Assembly: GCA_021154885.1 (NCBI GenBank)
Contig: JAJKHS010000078.1
Location: forward strand, 1-43,607
Direction of reading: 5' to 3'
Source: Thermoanaerobaculum sp.
GTDB taxonomy: Bacteria > Acidobacteriota > Thermoanaerobaculia > Multivoradales > UBA5704
DNA: 43,607 nucleotides
Under the pieces are notes generated by a model, which ran no database searches, was not told the origin of the DNA, and saw nothing but the letters and a program-made list of their open reading frames with translations. Numbering within the stretch: position 1 is the stretch's first letter; every line of letters begins with the position of its first letter. A program made the translations under genes and the position numbers. Below are positions 24,801 through 36,846 of the stretch, piece after piece.

Positions 24801-25653
24801 GGGAGTCACTGTAGTAGCCCTCGTAGTCGAACGGTAGATTCCGTCCGTAAACCGAGACATTGTAACGGGTTCGCGCCTCCTGGACCAGCGATTGGAGGAG
24901 GCGGTCGGCGCGCTCCTGGCGGAGCTTGCCGAGGATCTCGGAGCGCGCGGCCGCGAGCGGGATCACCTGGGCGGGCTCGCGGCCGGTCACCTGGAAGATG
25001 TGGAAGCCGTACTCGGCCGGCACCAGGCGGCTGACCTCGCCGGGCTGCAAACCGAAGATGACCTCGGCGAAGCTGGGGGGGAGGTCCTCGCGGGAGAGCT
25101 CCCCCTGGTAGCCGCCCGCGGCCGCGCCGGGGTCGTGGGAGAGCCGGCGGGCCACCTCCTGGAAGTCGGCGCCGCCGGCGATCTCCTTCAGGGCGCGCTC
25201 GGCCGTGGCGCGGTCCTGGGTGAGGATCTGGCGCAGCTTCACCCGCTCGGGCCGGGAGAACTCCTGGCGGTGGGCCTCGTAGTAGCGGGCGATGTCCGCC
25301 TCTTGGGCCTCGCCGGCCGCCGGCTCCCCGCTGCTGGCGAGGAGCGCTTCGATCGCGGCCCGCTGTCCCACCGCGCCCCGGGCCTCCCGCACCACCTTGC
25401 GATCGATCGCCGTCTGCACGAGCAGTCGCTCCTCCAGGAACTGATCGAAGAGCTGCGACAGGACGTCGCTCGCCAGCACGCCGTCGGCGTCGCTGCCGTT
25501 GCGCTTGAGCCAGGCCTCGAAATCGGCGTAGCGCAGGTCCTCGCCGCCGATGCGCGCCACGGCGTCCGGCGCCGGCGGCGGCGGTTGCCGCTGACAGGCC
25601 GCCAGGGGGAGGACGGTGAAGGCGAGCCCGCAGGCCAGGGCCGCGGCTTTCAT
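24781..25653 (-). CDS. Parvulin-type (PpiC) peptidyl-prolyl isomerase lipoprotein
   Basis: 290 aa, ATG 25653 overlapping the mfd stop (ATGA). The signal sequence ends in lipobox LAAC with Cys20 as the lipidation site. The N-terminal helical region is followed by a parvulin domain (ERVKLRQILTQDRATAERAL, then DFQEVARRLSHDPGAAAGGY, then EYGFHIFQVTGREPAQV). This is the PrsA/PpiD type of membrane-anchored foldase, here probably on the periplasmic side of a membrane. The pairing with surA immediately downstream suggests a shared role in envelope protein folding. Confidence 0.88.
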   Translation of the reverse strand: MKAAALACGLAFTVLPLAACQRQPPPPAPDAVARIGGEDLRYADFEAWLKRNGSDADGVLASDVLSQLFDQFLEERLLVQTAIDRKVVREARGAVGQRAAIEALLASSGEPAAGEAQEADIARYYEAHRQEFSRPERVKLRQILTQDRATAERALKEIAGGADFQEVARRLSHDPGAAAGGYQGELSREDLPPSFAEVIFGLQPGEVSRLVPAEYGFHIFQVTGREPAQVIPLAAARSEILGKLRQERADRLLQSLVQEARTRYNVSVYGRNLPFDYEGYYSDSHAKTPR

Positions 25654-28600
25654 GTCCCCAGCGACTCCAGCGTCTGCCGCGCCACGCTCACGAGCTGCCG
25701 GCCGCCGCCGCCGGGCAGCGACAGCACGCCGGTGGGGCTGAAGCTCGCGCCGGGAAGATTGGAGACCATCTCGATCAGCCGCTCGACGTCGATCCGCGCG
25801 TCGCGCCGCAGGCGGATCACCAGCTCGCCCCCCTTGGCCGAGATCGACTGCACCCGCAGCGACTCGGCCAGCCGCTTGAGGGCGGCCACCTCCACCAGGG
25901 TCTGTACGGCGTCCGGCGGCGGGCCGAAACGGTCGGCGAGCTCGGCCAGCATCTCGCGCTCGGGCTCTTCGGAGATCTTGCGGTAGAGCTCCATGCGCAG
26001 GTTGGCGTCGTCCACGTACTCGCTGGGGATGGACATGGGCACCGGCAGGTCGAGAGCCACCGACGGCGCCTCCTCGACGCTCTCGCCCCGCAGCTCGCGC
26101 ACCGTCTCCTCCAGCAGCTTGAGGTAGGTCTCGATGCCCACCGCCCCGATGTGGCCGCTCTGCTCGCCGCCCAGGAGGTTGCCGGCGCCGCGGATCTCCA
26201 GGTCGCGGGCGGCGATGCGGAAGCCGGCGCCGAGGTCCGAGAACTCGCGCAGGGCCGCCAGGCGCTTCCTCGCCTGCTCGGAGAGGATGCGGTCCTCGGG
26301 GACCAGGAAGTAGCAGTAGGCGAGCTGGTTGCTGCGCCCCACCCGGCCGCGGAGCTGGTAGAGCTGCGCCAGGCCGAAGCGGTCGGCCCGGTGGACGATC
26401 ATGGTGTTGACGTTGGGGATGTCGATCCCATTCTCGATGATCGTGGTCGCGAGCAGCACGTCGAAATCCCCGCGGGTGAAGGCGTGCATGCGGCGGGAGA
26501 GCTCCTCCTCGTTGAGCTGGCCATGGCCGACCGTCACCCGCACCCCGGGGACGATCTCCCGCAGGCGGGTCAGCCGCTCCTCGATCGACTCCACCCGGTT
26601 GTAGACGTAGTAGACCTGACCGCCGCGCTCGATCTCGAACTCGATCGCCTCCCGTATCACCTCGTTGTTGTAGGGGAGGATCGCCGTCTCCACCGCCATG
26701 CGGTCCTTGGGCGGCGTCTCGATGACCGACAGGTCCCTCACCCCGGCGAGCGAGAGCTGAAGCGTGCGGGGGACCGGCGTCGCCGACATGGCCAGCACGT
26801 GGACGTTCTTCTTGAGCTGCTTGAGTCGCTCCTTCTGCGCCACCCCGAAGCGCTGCTCCTCGTCGACGATCAGGAGGCCCAGCCGCGGGAGCTGGATGTC
26901 CTTGGAGAGCAGGCGGTGAGTGCCGATGAGGACGTCCACCTTCCCCTCGCCGAGCCGTTTCTTCAGCTCCCTCACTTCCTGCGGCGAGCGAAAGCGGGAG
27001 ACCATCTCGATGGTCACCGGAAAACCGGCGAAGCGCTTGCGGAAGGTCTCCAGATGCTGGTCCGCGAGGATGGTGGTGGGCGCGAGCACGGCCACCTGGT
27101 AGCCGCCGTCCACCGCCTTGAAGGCCGCCCGCATGGCGACCTCGGTCTTGCCGTAGCCCACGTCGCCGCACAGCAGCCGGTCCATGGGGCGCTCGCGCTG
27201 GAGGTCCTCGCGGATGGTGGCGATGGCCTCGAGCTGGTCCGGGCTCTCCTCGTAGGCGAAGGCGGCCTCGAACTGGTGCAGGAGGTCGGTGTCCGCCGGC
27301 AGAGCGGGGGCGCGGGCGACCTGGCGCTCGGCATAGAGCTTGAGCAGCTCGCCGGCCATGTCCTGCATCCCCTTCTTCACCCGCGCCTTGGTGCGATTCC
27401 ACGACGTGCCGCCGAGCTGGTCGAGGCGGGGGGCCACCCCCTCGATGCCGCTGTACTTCTGCACCTGGTCGATGCGCGAGAGGGGGAGGAGCAGCCGCTT
27501 GCCGCTGGCGTAGGCGATCTCCATCACCTCGGTCTCGGCGGCGGCGCTCTGGCTCCCCAGCTCGCGCAGCACCGGCGGCAGGCCGCCCGCGCCGGAGCCG
27601 TCCCCGCCCACCGAGCGCAGGGCCACGAACTGGCCGATGCCGTGGTCCACGTGCACCACGTAGTCGCCCACCTTGAGGTCGCGCAGACCGGAGAGGAAGG
27701 GGCCGTAGCGGGTCCTGCCCGGCCGGCGCTGGAGCTTCGCCTGGGGGAGGAGCTGCTGCTCGCCGTAGACCACGACCCCGGCCGCAGGGAGCCGGAAGCC
27801 GCGGCCGAGCTCGCCCGTCACCAGCTCGACGCCGCCCCGCCCGAGCCGCACCTCGCGCCCTTCCAGCAGCTCCTCGATCCGCCGCCGGTGGGCCGGGGAG
27901 ACCACCACGATGCACCGCTCGCCCCGCGCCCGTGCCGTCTCCACCTCCTGGGGGAAGCGGGGGAGCTGGCCGTGGAAAAGGTCGGTCAGGGTGCCGTGGA
28001 AGTCCGCCGCGGCGGCTCCCGCGCCGAGGCCATCGCGGCCATCGCGGCCGCCGCCCACCACCCCACCCACCACTAAATCGCGCAGGCGGACGGCCGCCGA
28101 TTCCAGCGCCTCCCGCACCTGCTGCGCCGGCTGCTCCAGGGCCTCGGGCGGCACCGCCAGCCGGCCGTGCTCGACGCGGGCGGCGTAGTCCCCCTCCAGG
28201 CGCTCGGCGTGGTGGGCCACCTCGGCCTCCAGGGCCGGCGGATCGATCGCCCAGGTCAGCGGGTTCGGCAGTGCCTCCGTCAGCGCCACGGTTTTCGCCG
28301 CGAGGAGCGGGTGATAGTTCTCCCAGCCGGGGAACTCCCCCCGGTCGCGCAGCCCCTCGATCGCCTCCGCCTCCTGCGGCCCGAGGTCGGTCCCCAGGTT
28401 CTCCGTCAGCAGCTCGGCGAGCAGGGCCGCGTCCTCGGCGCCGCCGGGAAAGAGATACAGAGGAAGGATGCGGATGCCGTCGAGGGTGTCCTCGGAGCGC
28501 TGCGACTGGGGATCGAACCAGCGGATGGACTCCACCGTGTCGCCGAACAGGTCGAGGCGCACGGGCGCGTCCTCCCCGGGCGGGAAGACGTCCACGATGC

Positions 28601-29132
28601 CGCCGCGGACGGCGAAGTCCCCCACCTCGTAGACCAGGTCGGTGCGCTTGTAGCCATAGCGCGCGAGATGCCGGGTGAGGCTCTCGATCGCGTGATCCTC
28701 CCCCGGCCGCACGGCGAGCACGGCGCGGCGGAAGGCTTCGGGAGCCGGCAGTCTCCTGAACAGGGCACGGGGGGTGGTGACGATCGTGACGGCCCGGCCG
28801 GAGGTGACGCAGTCGAGCGCCACGGACTCCTGGGCCCGGACCTGCAGCGAGGTCTCGGTCTCCTGATAGGGCGTCAGCGAGGGCGCCGGGAAATACACCG
28901 CTCCGTCCTCGCGGCCGAAGAGGCGGGCGGCCTCCATCCACATCAGGGCGTCGGCCTCCCGCGGCACCACCACCAGCAGTGGCCGCTTGAGGTCGCGGGC
29001 CAGCAGCTCGCCCACCCAGGCCGCGGCCGGCACGGGCAGGCGCACCACGTCCCCTTGCCCCTGGAGCAGGGACTTGTAGGGCGCACTGCTGCGCAGCGTC
29101 CGGGAGAGGTCCTCCCACGCCGAGTCGGTCAT
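25650..29132 (-). CDS. mfd: Transcription-repair coupling factor Mfd
   Basis: 1160 aa, full length for the family. Mfd removes RNA polymerase stalled at lesions and recruits UvrA. The N-terminal UvrB-like region begins MTDSAWEDLSRTLRSS and contains FFP/YFPAPSLTPYQETE. The RNA-polymerase-interacting domain is marked by GDYVVHVDHGIGQFVAL. The helicase has Walker A CGDVGYGKTEVAMRAA at about residue 655, DEEQRFG at about 760 and RGRVGRSNQLAYCYFL. The C-terminal D7/TRCF domain follows. It is first in an operon with the PPIase lipoprotein and surA. Confidence 0.98.
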   Translation of the reverse strand: MTDSAWEDLSRTLRSSAPYKSLLQGQGDVVRLPVPAAAWVGELLARDLKRPLLVVVPREADALMWMEAARLFGREDGAVYFPAPSLTPYQETETSLQVRAQESVALDCVTSGRAVTIVTTPRALFRRLPAPEAFRRAVLAVRPGEDHAIESLTRHLARYGYKRTDLVYEVGDFAVRGGIVDVFPPGEDAPVRLDLFGDTVESIRWFDPQSQRSEDTLDGIRILPLYLFPGGAEDAALLAELLTENLGTDLGPQEAEAIEGLRDRGEFPGWENYHPLLAAKTVALTEALPNPLTWAIDPPALEAEVAHHAERLEGDYAARVEHGRLAVPPEALEQPAQQVREALESAAVRLRDLVVGGVVGGGRDGRDGLGAGAAAADFHGTLTDLFHGQLPRFPQEVETARARGERCIVVVSPAHRRRIEELLEGREVRLGRGGVELVTGELGRGFRLPAAGVVVYGEQQLLPQAKLQRRPGRTRYGPFLSGLRDLKVGDYVVHVDHGIGQFVALRSVGGDGSGAGGLPPVLRELGSQSAAAETEVMEIAYASGKRLLLPLSRIDQVQKYSGIEGVAPRLDQLGGTSWNRTKARVKKGMQDMAGELLKLYAERQVARAPALPADTDLLHQFEAAFAYEESPDQLEAIATIREDLQRERPMDRLLCGDVGYGKTEVAMRAAFKAVDGGYQVAVLAPTTILADQHLETFRKRFAGFPVTIEMVSRFRSPQEVRELKKRLGEGKVDVLIGTHRLLSKDIQLPRLGLLIVDEEQRFGVAQKERLKQLKKNVHVLAMSATPVPRTLQLSLAGVRDLSVIETPPKDRMAVETAILPYNNEVIREAIEFEIERGGQVYYVYNRVESIEERLTRLREIVPGVRVTVGHGQLNEEELSRRMHAFTRGDFDVLLATTIIENGIDIPNVNTMIVHRADRFGLAQLYQLRGRVGRSNQLAYCYFLVPEDRILSEQARKRLAALREFSDLGAGFRIAARDLEIRGAGNLLGGEQSGHIGAVGIETYLKLLEETVRELRGESVEEAPSVALDLPVPMSIPSEYVDDANLRMELYRKISEEPEREMLAELADRFGPPPDAVQTLVEVAALKRLAESLRVQSISAKGGELVIRLRRDARIDVERLIEMVSNLPGASFSPTGVLSLPGGGGRQLVSVARQTLESLGT

Positions 29133-29185
29133 GCCAGGGAGTCTAACGTTTCTTCCCTGTGGTACCTTCCCGGATGAGGTTCGTC

Positions 29186-29356
29186 ATGAGAACACAGAGC
29201 CCCGATACGCCGCCGGAAATCGAAGAGATCATGCTGGAGCGTTACCGGCAGATGTCGCCGCTGGACCGGCTCCGGACCCCGAGGTCAAAGGGTACTGATA
29301 GCCGCTCAGGCCTTTCAGGTCGTCCCTTCTGTCCTTGCCGTCCTTGCTGTCCCTGA
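29186..29356 (+). pseudogene. Truncated small hypothetical gene
   Basis: Starting at ATG 29186 (or 29174), the first 30 residues (MRTQSPDTPPEIEEIMLERY, then RQMSPLDRLR) match the style of a small conserved protein whose usual continuation is a helical segment of about 50 more residues. From about 29275 the frame turns into unrelated Ser/Cys-rich sequence encoded by a CCTT-rich repeat (GTCCTTGCCGTCCTTGCTGT) and ends at 29356. It is probably a 3'-truncated remnant beside the mfd promoter region. Family function unknown. Confidence 0.45.
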
Positions 29357-29363
29357 CCTCTTT

Positions 29364-29597
29364 TCACGCCCGGGGCTGCTGCCTCCCCACGATCCATTCC
29401 CGGCCCCGCACGAAGACCACGGGAACGGCGACACAGGCGAGAATTCCGCCCAGGAGCCGGGCTCCCCACACCGTCCAGGAGATCTCCTGCGGACCCAGGT
29501 AAAAACTGTAGAGACTGATGCCGATCCCCCACAACACCGCCGCGACGATTCCCACGCCGAGAGCTGATTCCGTCATCTCATCCTGGAGCTTGAACAC
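29364..29597 (-). CDS. Small two-helix membrane protein
   Basis: 77 aa. The start is GTG 29597, preceded by GGAGGAG at about 7 nt. Two hydrophobic segments (about residues 12-32, ALGVGIVAAVLWGIGISLYS, and 43-63, WGARLLGGILACVAVPVVFV) are joined by a short loop with GPQEISWTV; the C-terminus is basic. No family is recognised. It is divergent from the GNAT gene at 29746. Confidence 0.6.
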   Translation of the reverse strand: MFKLQDEMTESALGVGIVAAVLWGIGISLYSFYLGPQEISWTVWGARLLGGILACVAVPVVFVRGREWIVGRQQPRA

Positions 29598-29745
29598 CGC
29601 AACTCCTCCTTCGGGAGATCCGCCGTCCTTCTTTGGGATCGGCTTCTATGTAGAAGAAGATCAGCAAGGCTCGTGCCACGCCGTCCTTCCAGGCGCCGTG
29701 CTAGGCTCCAGCTTCCATTGGTTGTTCGGAGGAGGGAAAGAGAGA

Positions 29746-30282
29746 ATGCCGAATCGCTATCCCGTAGAGGCCGTGCTGCGCGACGGGCGCCGGCTCCTGG
29801 TCCGCCCGTTCACCGAGAACGACGTCGACGCCCTGTACGACTTCTTCCTGCGCCTCCCCCAGGAGGTGCGCCGCTTCGCCTGGGACCGCATCGACAACCG
29901 CGCGCTGGTGGAGAGCTGGGGGCGCGAGCTGGACTACGCCAAGGTCCTGCCGCTCCTCGCCCTCGACGGCAGGAAGGTGGTCGCCGACGCGACCCTCCAC
30001 CGCCGCCAGGGGAGCCCCCTGCGCCTGGTGGGCCGAGTCAAGTGGCTCCTCGACCCGGCCTACCGTGGCGAGGGGCTGGGGACGGTGCTGGTCAACCAGT
30101 TCATCGCCACCGCCCGGGCCGACGGCCTGCGCCACCTCACCTGCATGCTGATCTCCGACTCCGAGGCCGACGCCGTGCGCACCCTGAGCGACCTGGGCTT
30201 CGCGGGCTACACCATCCCGGGCTACGGGACAGACCCCGACGGCAACCAGCACGACATGATCAAGATGGTGCTCAAGCTCTGA
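29746..30282 (+). CDS. GNAT family N-acetyltransferase
   Basis: 178 aa from ATG 29746 with GGAGGAGGG (29728-29736) upstream. The protein begins VEAVLRDGRRLLVRPFTEND, the usual GNAT N-terminus ('lrdGrxvxiRpltpeD'). The acetyl-CoA-binding motif A is VKWLLDPAYRGEGLGTVLVN (a variant of RxxGxG/A), followed by DSEADAVRTLSDLGF near the end. The substrate cannot be told; this sub-type resembles the acetyltransferase domains fused to protein-lysine acetylases. Single-gene unit. Confidence 0.85.
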   Translation: MPNRYPVEAVLRDGRRLLVRPFTENDVDALYDFFLRLPQEVRRFAWDRIDNRALVESWGRELDYAKVLPLLALDGRKVVADATLHRRQGSPLRLVGRVKWLLDPAYRGEGLGTVLVNQFIATARADGLRHLTCMLISDSEADAVRTLSDLGFAGYTIPGYGTDPDGNQHDMIKMVLKL

Positions 30283-30391
30283 CCGCGCCGCCAGGCCGCG
30301 GCGCCGCGGCGGGGAATGGCACGGCCGTTGCTCTATTCCAGGTCCGGGGTGGCCGCTGCCGGCGTTCCCTGTTGACAAGGAGAGGAGAGAC
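30283..30391. other. Intergenic gap with 16-bp perfect palindrome
   Basis: GCCGCGGCGCCGCGGC at 30295-30310 is self-complementary and lies just after the GNAT stop; it may act as a transcript end. A strong AAGGAGAGGAGAG site precedes the next gene. Confidence 0.35.
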
Positions 30392-30667
30392 ATGCCGACC
30401 ATCCTGCTGTCCAAAGGGGCGGAGATCCTGCTGATGCAGTTCCACGAGCAGAAGGGCGACCGGGTGGGAGCCCGCGTGGGCGACCGGCTGCCGCAGAGCG
30501 CCTTCGAAGAGGCCGCGGCCGAGAGCCCCGGCGTGGACTTCGAGGGCGCGATGCAGTCCCTGCTGGAAGGGAGCCTCGTCCGTAAGAAGGGAGAGGAATA
30601 CGTCCTGGCCCAGGAGGGTTACGACTACCTGTACAAGAGGACGGGCCACCGCGTCGGGGAGGGTTAA
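30392..30667 (+). CDS. Hypothetical protein, 91 aa
   Basis: ATG 30392 with AAGGAGAGGAG upstream. The acidic/basic mixed sequence MPTILLSKGAEILLMQFHEQ, followed by later VDFEGAMQSLLEGSLVRKKG and EEYVLAQEGYDYLYKR, suggests a small winged-helix-like fold (helices, then a beta hairpin, then a helix). No membrane segment or signal is seen. It converges on the SUI1 gene, and the TTAA at 30664-30667 serves as the stop of both. Confidence 0.7.
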   Translation: MPTILLSKGAEILLMQFHEQKGDRVGARVGDRLPQSAFEEAAAESPGVDFEGAMQSLLEGSLVRKKGEEYVLAQEGYDYLYKRTGHRVGEG

Positions 30668-30966
30668 CCTCCCGATCGTTTGGCTTTGTATCCAGCCTTG
30701 AGCAGCTCGTCGACCAGCCGGTCCGCGTGATCGCCCTGGACCTCCAGCTCGAAGGCGGGAAGGGCTTCCCGGGTCTTCCCCGCCTTGAGCGAGCCGCCGC
30801 TCCCGCAGAGCTTCTTCCACGACGACAGGAGCGCCTCGGCCTCCTGCCGGCTCAGCACCAGCGGTCCGGCGACGGTGACGATCTTCCCCCCGCGCCCCGC
30901 CCGTTCCAGACGCACCCGCGGCGACTGTTCCCAGGCCGGCAGGCTCGCGGCGGGCTCGCGAAGCAC
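30664..30966 (-). CDS. eIF1-like translation factor (SUI1/YciH family)
   Basis: 100 aa from GTG 30966, preceded by GAGGAGGAGAG. The SUI1 fold is recognisable: RVRLERAGRGGKIVTVAGPL, LLSSWKKLCGSGGSLKAG and FELEVQGDHADRLVDELLK, ending AGYKAKRSGG. In Archaea and eukaryotes eIF1 monitors start-codon selection; bacterial YciH is a non-essential relative thought to act on initiation fidelity. The N-terminus (about 16 residues, REPAASLPAWEQSP) is a short unstructured lead. It is divergent from lepA. Confidence 0.88.
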   Translation of the reverse strand: MLREPAASLPAWEQSPRVRLERAGRGGKIVTVAGPLVLSRQEAEALLSSWKKLCGSGGSLKAGKTREALPAFELEVQGDHADRLVDELLKAGYKAKRSGG

Positions 30967-31089
30967 AGGCTCTCTCCTCCTCGGGAGGGGAGATTCCGTA
31001 GAATAGACGGTGCGCCCCGGCTTCGGCTTCAAGGTCCCCCTGCCGTTGTAGGATCTCCCCACGGCAATTCGAGAACGGACGGTAGACAC

Positions 31090-32889
<1,800 letters not shown>

Positions 32890-32934
32890 GAGGAAATGCC
32901 GGGCAGCTCCCGCCGGTTATCAAGAAGCACCGAG

Positions 32935-33609
32935 ATGTCTGAGCTGACCCTCCCGCCCGTCCTCCCCATCTTCCCCCTCACCGGCTCGCTGCTTCTTCCG
33001 GGCAACCTGCTGCCGCTCAACGTGTTCGAGCCGCGCTACCGGAACCTGGTGGCCGACGCCCTGGAGGGGGAGAAGTTCATCGGCATGATCCAGCCTCTCG
33101 TCCCCCGCCAGGACAACTGGGTGGAGGCCGCGCAAAGCTCCGACGATCCCGAGCTCTACACCGTCGGCTGCGTCGGACGCATCGACGAGTGCGAGCCCCA
33201 GCAGGACGGCCGCTATCTGGTCCTCCTGCGGGGGGTCTGCCGCTTCCGCGTCCGGCGCGAGCTGCCCGTCCAGCGCGACTACCGGCGGGTGATGGCCAAC
33301 TACTCGGAGTTCCAGCGCGACCTGGCCGAGCTCCAGGCGGACGTGAACCCCGCCCGGCTGATGCGCGCCCTGCGCGCCTTCGGCGTGACCCACGACCTGG
33401 AGTTCGACTTCGACCTCCTCGGCAGCGTCCCCGGCATCTCGCTCTTGAACGGCCTCTCCGTGGCCCTCCCCTTTCGCCCCGCCGAGAAGCAGGCCCTGCT
33501 CGAAGCCGCCGGTCCGGCGGAACGCGAGGAGATGCTGCTGGCGCTCATGGGCATGGGGCTCGAGCCCCTGTCGACCGACGAGTATTATTCACCCCCGATC
33601 CTCAACTGA
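32935..33609 (+). CDS. Lon substrate-binding (LON N-terminal) domain protein
   Basis: 224 aa from ATG 32935. The N-terminal motif LPPVLPIFPLTGSLLLPGNL, then LPLNVFEPRYRNLVADALEG, is the PUA-like Lon N domain that recognises substrates in Lon protease. The helical second part (AELQADVNPARLMRALRAFG, then SLLNGLSVALPFRPAEKQAL) completes the stand-alone form. There is no AAA or protease domain. An ATG at 32896 is possible but its ribosome-binding site is too close. Lies between lepA and hflX, all on the same strand. Confidence 0.9.
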   Translation: MSELTLPPVLPIFPLTGSLLLPGNLLPLNVFEPRYRNLVADALEGEKFIGMIQPLVPRQDNWVEAAQSSDDPELYTVGCVGRIDECEPQQDGRYLVLLRGVCRFRVRRELPVQRDYRRVMANYSEFQRDLAELQADVNPARLMRALRAFGVTHDLEFDFDLLGSVPGISLLNGLSVALPFRPAEKQALLEAAGPAEREEMLLALMGMGLEPLSTDEYYSPPILN

Positions 33610-33646
33610 CGGATCTTCCTTTCAACGGACTGCGAAGGAGCCTCCC

Positions 33647-35313
<1,667 letters not shown>

Positions 35314-35314
<1 letters not shown>

Positions 35315-35427
35315 GGTAGGGGCGGGGCTGGACGGGCGGGAGGGGGCTCGACCCGCCCTGCACCGCCGAAGTCGTTCCACCAGGGCGGGTCGAGCCCCCA
35401 ACCTGCCGTCCAGACCCGCCCCTACCC
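35314..35427. repeat. Large near-perfect inverted repeat (114 bp)
   Basis: The left arm starts GGGTAGGGGCGGGGCTGGAC and ends GGGGCTCGACCCGCCCTG; the right arm reads back CAGGGCGGGTCGAGCCCCC and ends GACCCGCCCCTACCC. The loop is about 20 nt (CACCGCCGAAGTCGTTCCAC). It lies immediately after the hflX stop and could terminate transcription, but it looks like a dispersed intergenic palindrome of the GTAGGGGCGGGTCTGGA type. Confidence 0.85.
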
Positions 35428-35485
35428 GAAGCGTTGAGGCCACTGGCGTGGACCACGGTAGAATGCCCTCGGGAGGGAAATTGTC

Positions 35486-35677
35486 ATGACATTCGAAGAA
35501 ATCAAGCGTGAAGCCCTGAAGCTCCCAGCAGATGAGAAATTGGAGCTCGCCTATGCTCTCTTAGGGTCTCTTGAGGACGAGGGATACGAAATTGACTGGG
35601 AATGGGCGACCGACGCAAAGATACGTCGCGAAAGGGAACCGAGAGGCGGACGGATCAGCCAGGCTCCGGTTCCATGA
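35486..35677 (+). CDS. Orphan antitoxin-like protein (addiction module component family)
   Basis: 63 aa, ATG 35486 with GGGAGGG upstream. The N-terminal 40 residues (EIKREALKLPADEKLELAYA, then LLGSLEDEG) match the small antitoxins of the 'putative addiction module component' family, followed by the expected W (DWEWATD). The C-terminal 15 residues do not fit the family's usual GKxxxxxxEEV ending, so the 3' part may be altered. No RelE/ParE toxin follows; the TGA overlaps the hemW ATG (ATGA). A TAGAAT box (35459-35464) lies 22 bp upstream. Confidence 0.65.
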   Translation: MTFEEIKREALKLPADEKLELAYALLGSLEDEGYEIDWEWATDAKIRREREPRGGRISQAPVP

Positions 35678-36837
35678 AGCCCTCTGAGGCCAACCCCGGC
35701 CTCTACCTCCACATCCCCTTCTGCTCGAAGATCTGCCCCTATTGCGACTTCGCGGTCCTGACCGGCGGACCGGAGCGCAGGCGGCGATTCACCGATCATC
35801 TCGTCCGCGAGATCTCGATGTGGGCGGACGAGCGCTCGACGTTCCAGTCGATCGACACGATCTACTTCGGCGGCGGCACGCCCTCCGCTCTGGCCCAAGA
35901 GGACCTCACCCGCATCCTGGAGGCCGTGCAGCAAAACCTTTCCATCCGGGATGACGCCTGGGTCTTCTTCGAAGCCAACCCCGAGGACGTCACCCCTGAG
36001 AGCGTTCGGAACTGGCGGGATCTCGGCGTTTGTTTCCTGTCCCTCGGAATTCAGTCGTTCGATGCGGACGCGTTGAGATTCCTGGGGCGCAGACATACTC
36101 CGGAAGAGGCCCGGCGAAGCATCGAGATCGCCCGCGGGGCTGGCTTCAACACGATCTCGATCGATCTCATCTACGGCCTCCCGGATCAGCCGTTCGAGAT
36201 CTGGAAACGCACTCTGGAGCAGGCTGTCGCCCTTCAGCCGGATCACCTCTCCTGTTATCAACTGACGATCCACGAGGGGACACCGTTCGGATTTCGCCTG
36301 GAACGGGGGAAGATGTCCGAGCTGCCCGAGGATACCCAGGGCGAGCTGTTTCTGTTCACTCATTCCTTTCTGAAGGATTCGGGATATCCAGCCTATGAGG
36401 TCTCGAACTTCGCACGGTCCCCGGAGCACCGCTCGCGGCACAACCAGAAATACTGGCATCACGTTCCTTACCTCGGAGTCGGCCCTTCGGCGCACTCCTT
36501 CTCCGGAATGCGCCGCTGGTGGAACGAGCGAACCTTGAAGCCTTATGAGGCGAGAATCGGGACCGGAGAAAAACCGATCGCAGGGAGTGAGGAGCTGACA
36601 CGGTCCGATCTCGCCCTCGAAACCCTGATGCTGGGCCTGCGGACCGTGGATGGAATCGATCTGATTTCCTTCCGGGACAGCTACGGCGTGGACCTGCTGA
36701 AACGCAACGAGCCGCTCGTGGAGCGGCTCGTCAGAGAAGGTCTTCTGAAGGTGGAAGGAAACGTTCTAGTCCCCACGCTCGCCGGTCTGGCCGTCACCGA
36801 TTCGCTGGCGCGGGTCTTCGAGCTCGGAGAGCGCTGA
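35674..36837 (+). CDS. hemW: Radical SAM heme chaperone HemW
   Basis: 387 aa from ATG 35674. The radical SAM cluster motif CSKICPYC gives Cys17, Cys21 and Cys24, within YLHIPFC...CDF, the HemW form. GGGTPSAL, FFEANPEDVTPE and SLGIQSFD follow, and RHNQKYWHHVPYLGVGPSAH is the HemW-specific block absent from true coproporphyrinogen dehydrogenase HemN. It inserts heme into target proteins such as respiratory oxidases. The start overlaps the orphan antitoxin stop. Confidence 0.95.
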   Translation: MKPSEANPGLYLHIPFCSKICPYCDFAVLTGGPERRRRFTDHLVREISMWADERSTFQSIDTIYFGGGTPSALAQEDLTRILEAVQQNLSIRDDAWVFFEANPEDVTPESVRNWRDLGVCFLSLGIQSFDADALRFLGRRHTPEEARRSIEIARGAGFNTISIDLIYGLPDQPFEIWKRTLEQAVALQPDHLSCYQLTIHEGTPFGFRLERGKMSELPEDTQGELFLFTHSFLKDSGYPAYEVSNFARSPEHRSRHNQKYWHHVPYLGVGPSAHSFSGMRRWWNERTLKPYEARIGTGEKPIAGSEELTRSDLALETLMLGLRTVDGIDLISFRDSYGVDLLKRNEPLVERLVREGLLKVEGNVLVPTLAGLAVTDSLARVFELGER

Positions 36838-36846
36838 ACGCAACTC

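Noticed and set aside
25654-29118. Long minus-strand open frame running through mfd in another frame and joining the PPIase lipoprotein frame
   Set aside because: Its translation is Arg/Gly/Ala/Pro low-complexity typical of GC-rich shadow frames; only the part from 25653 down to 24781 is a real gene, and mfd occupies the rest.
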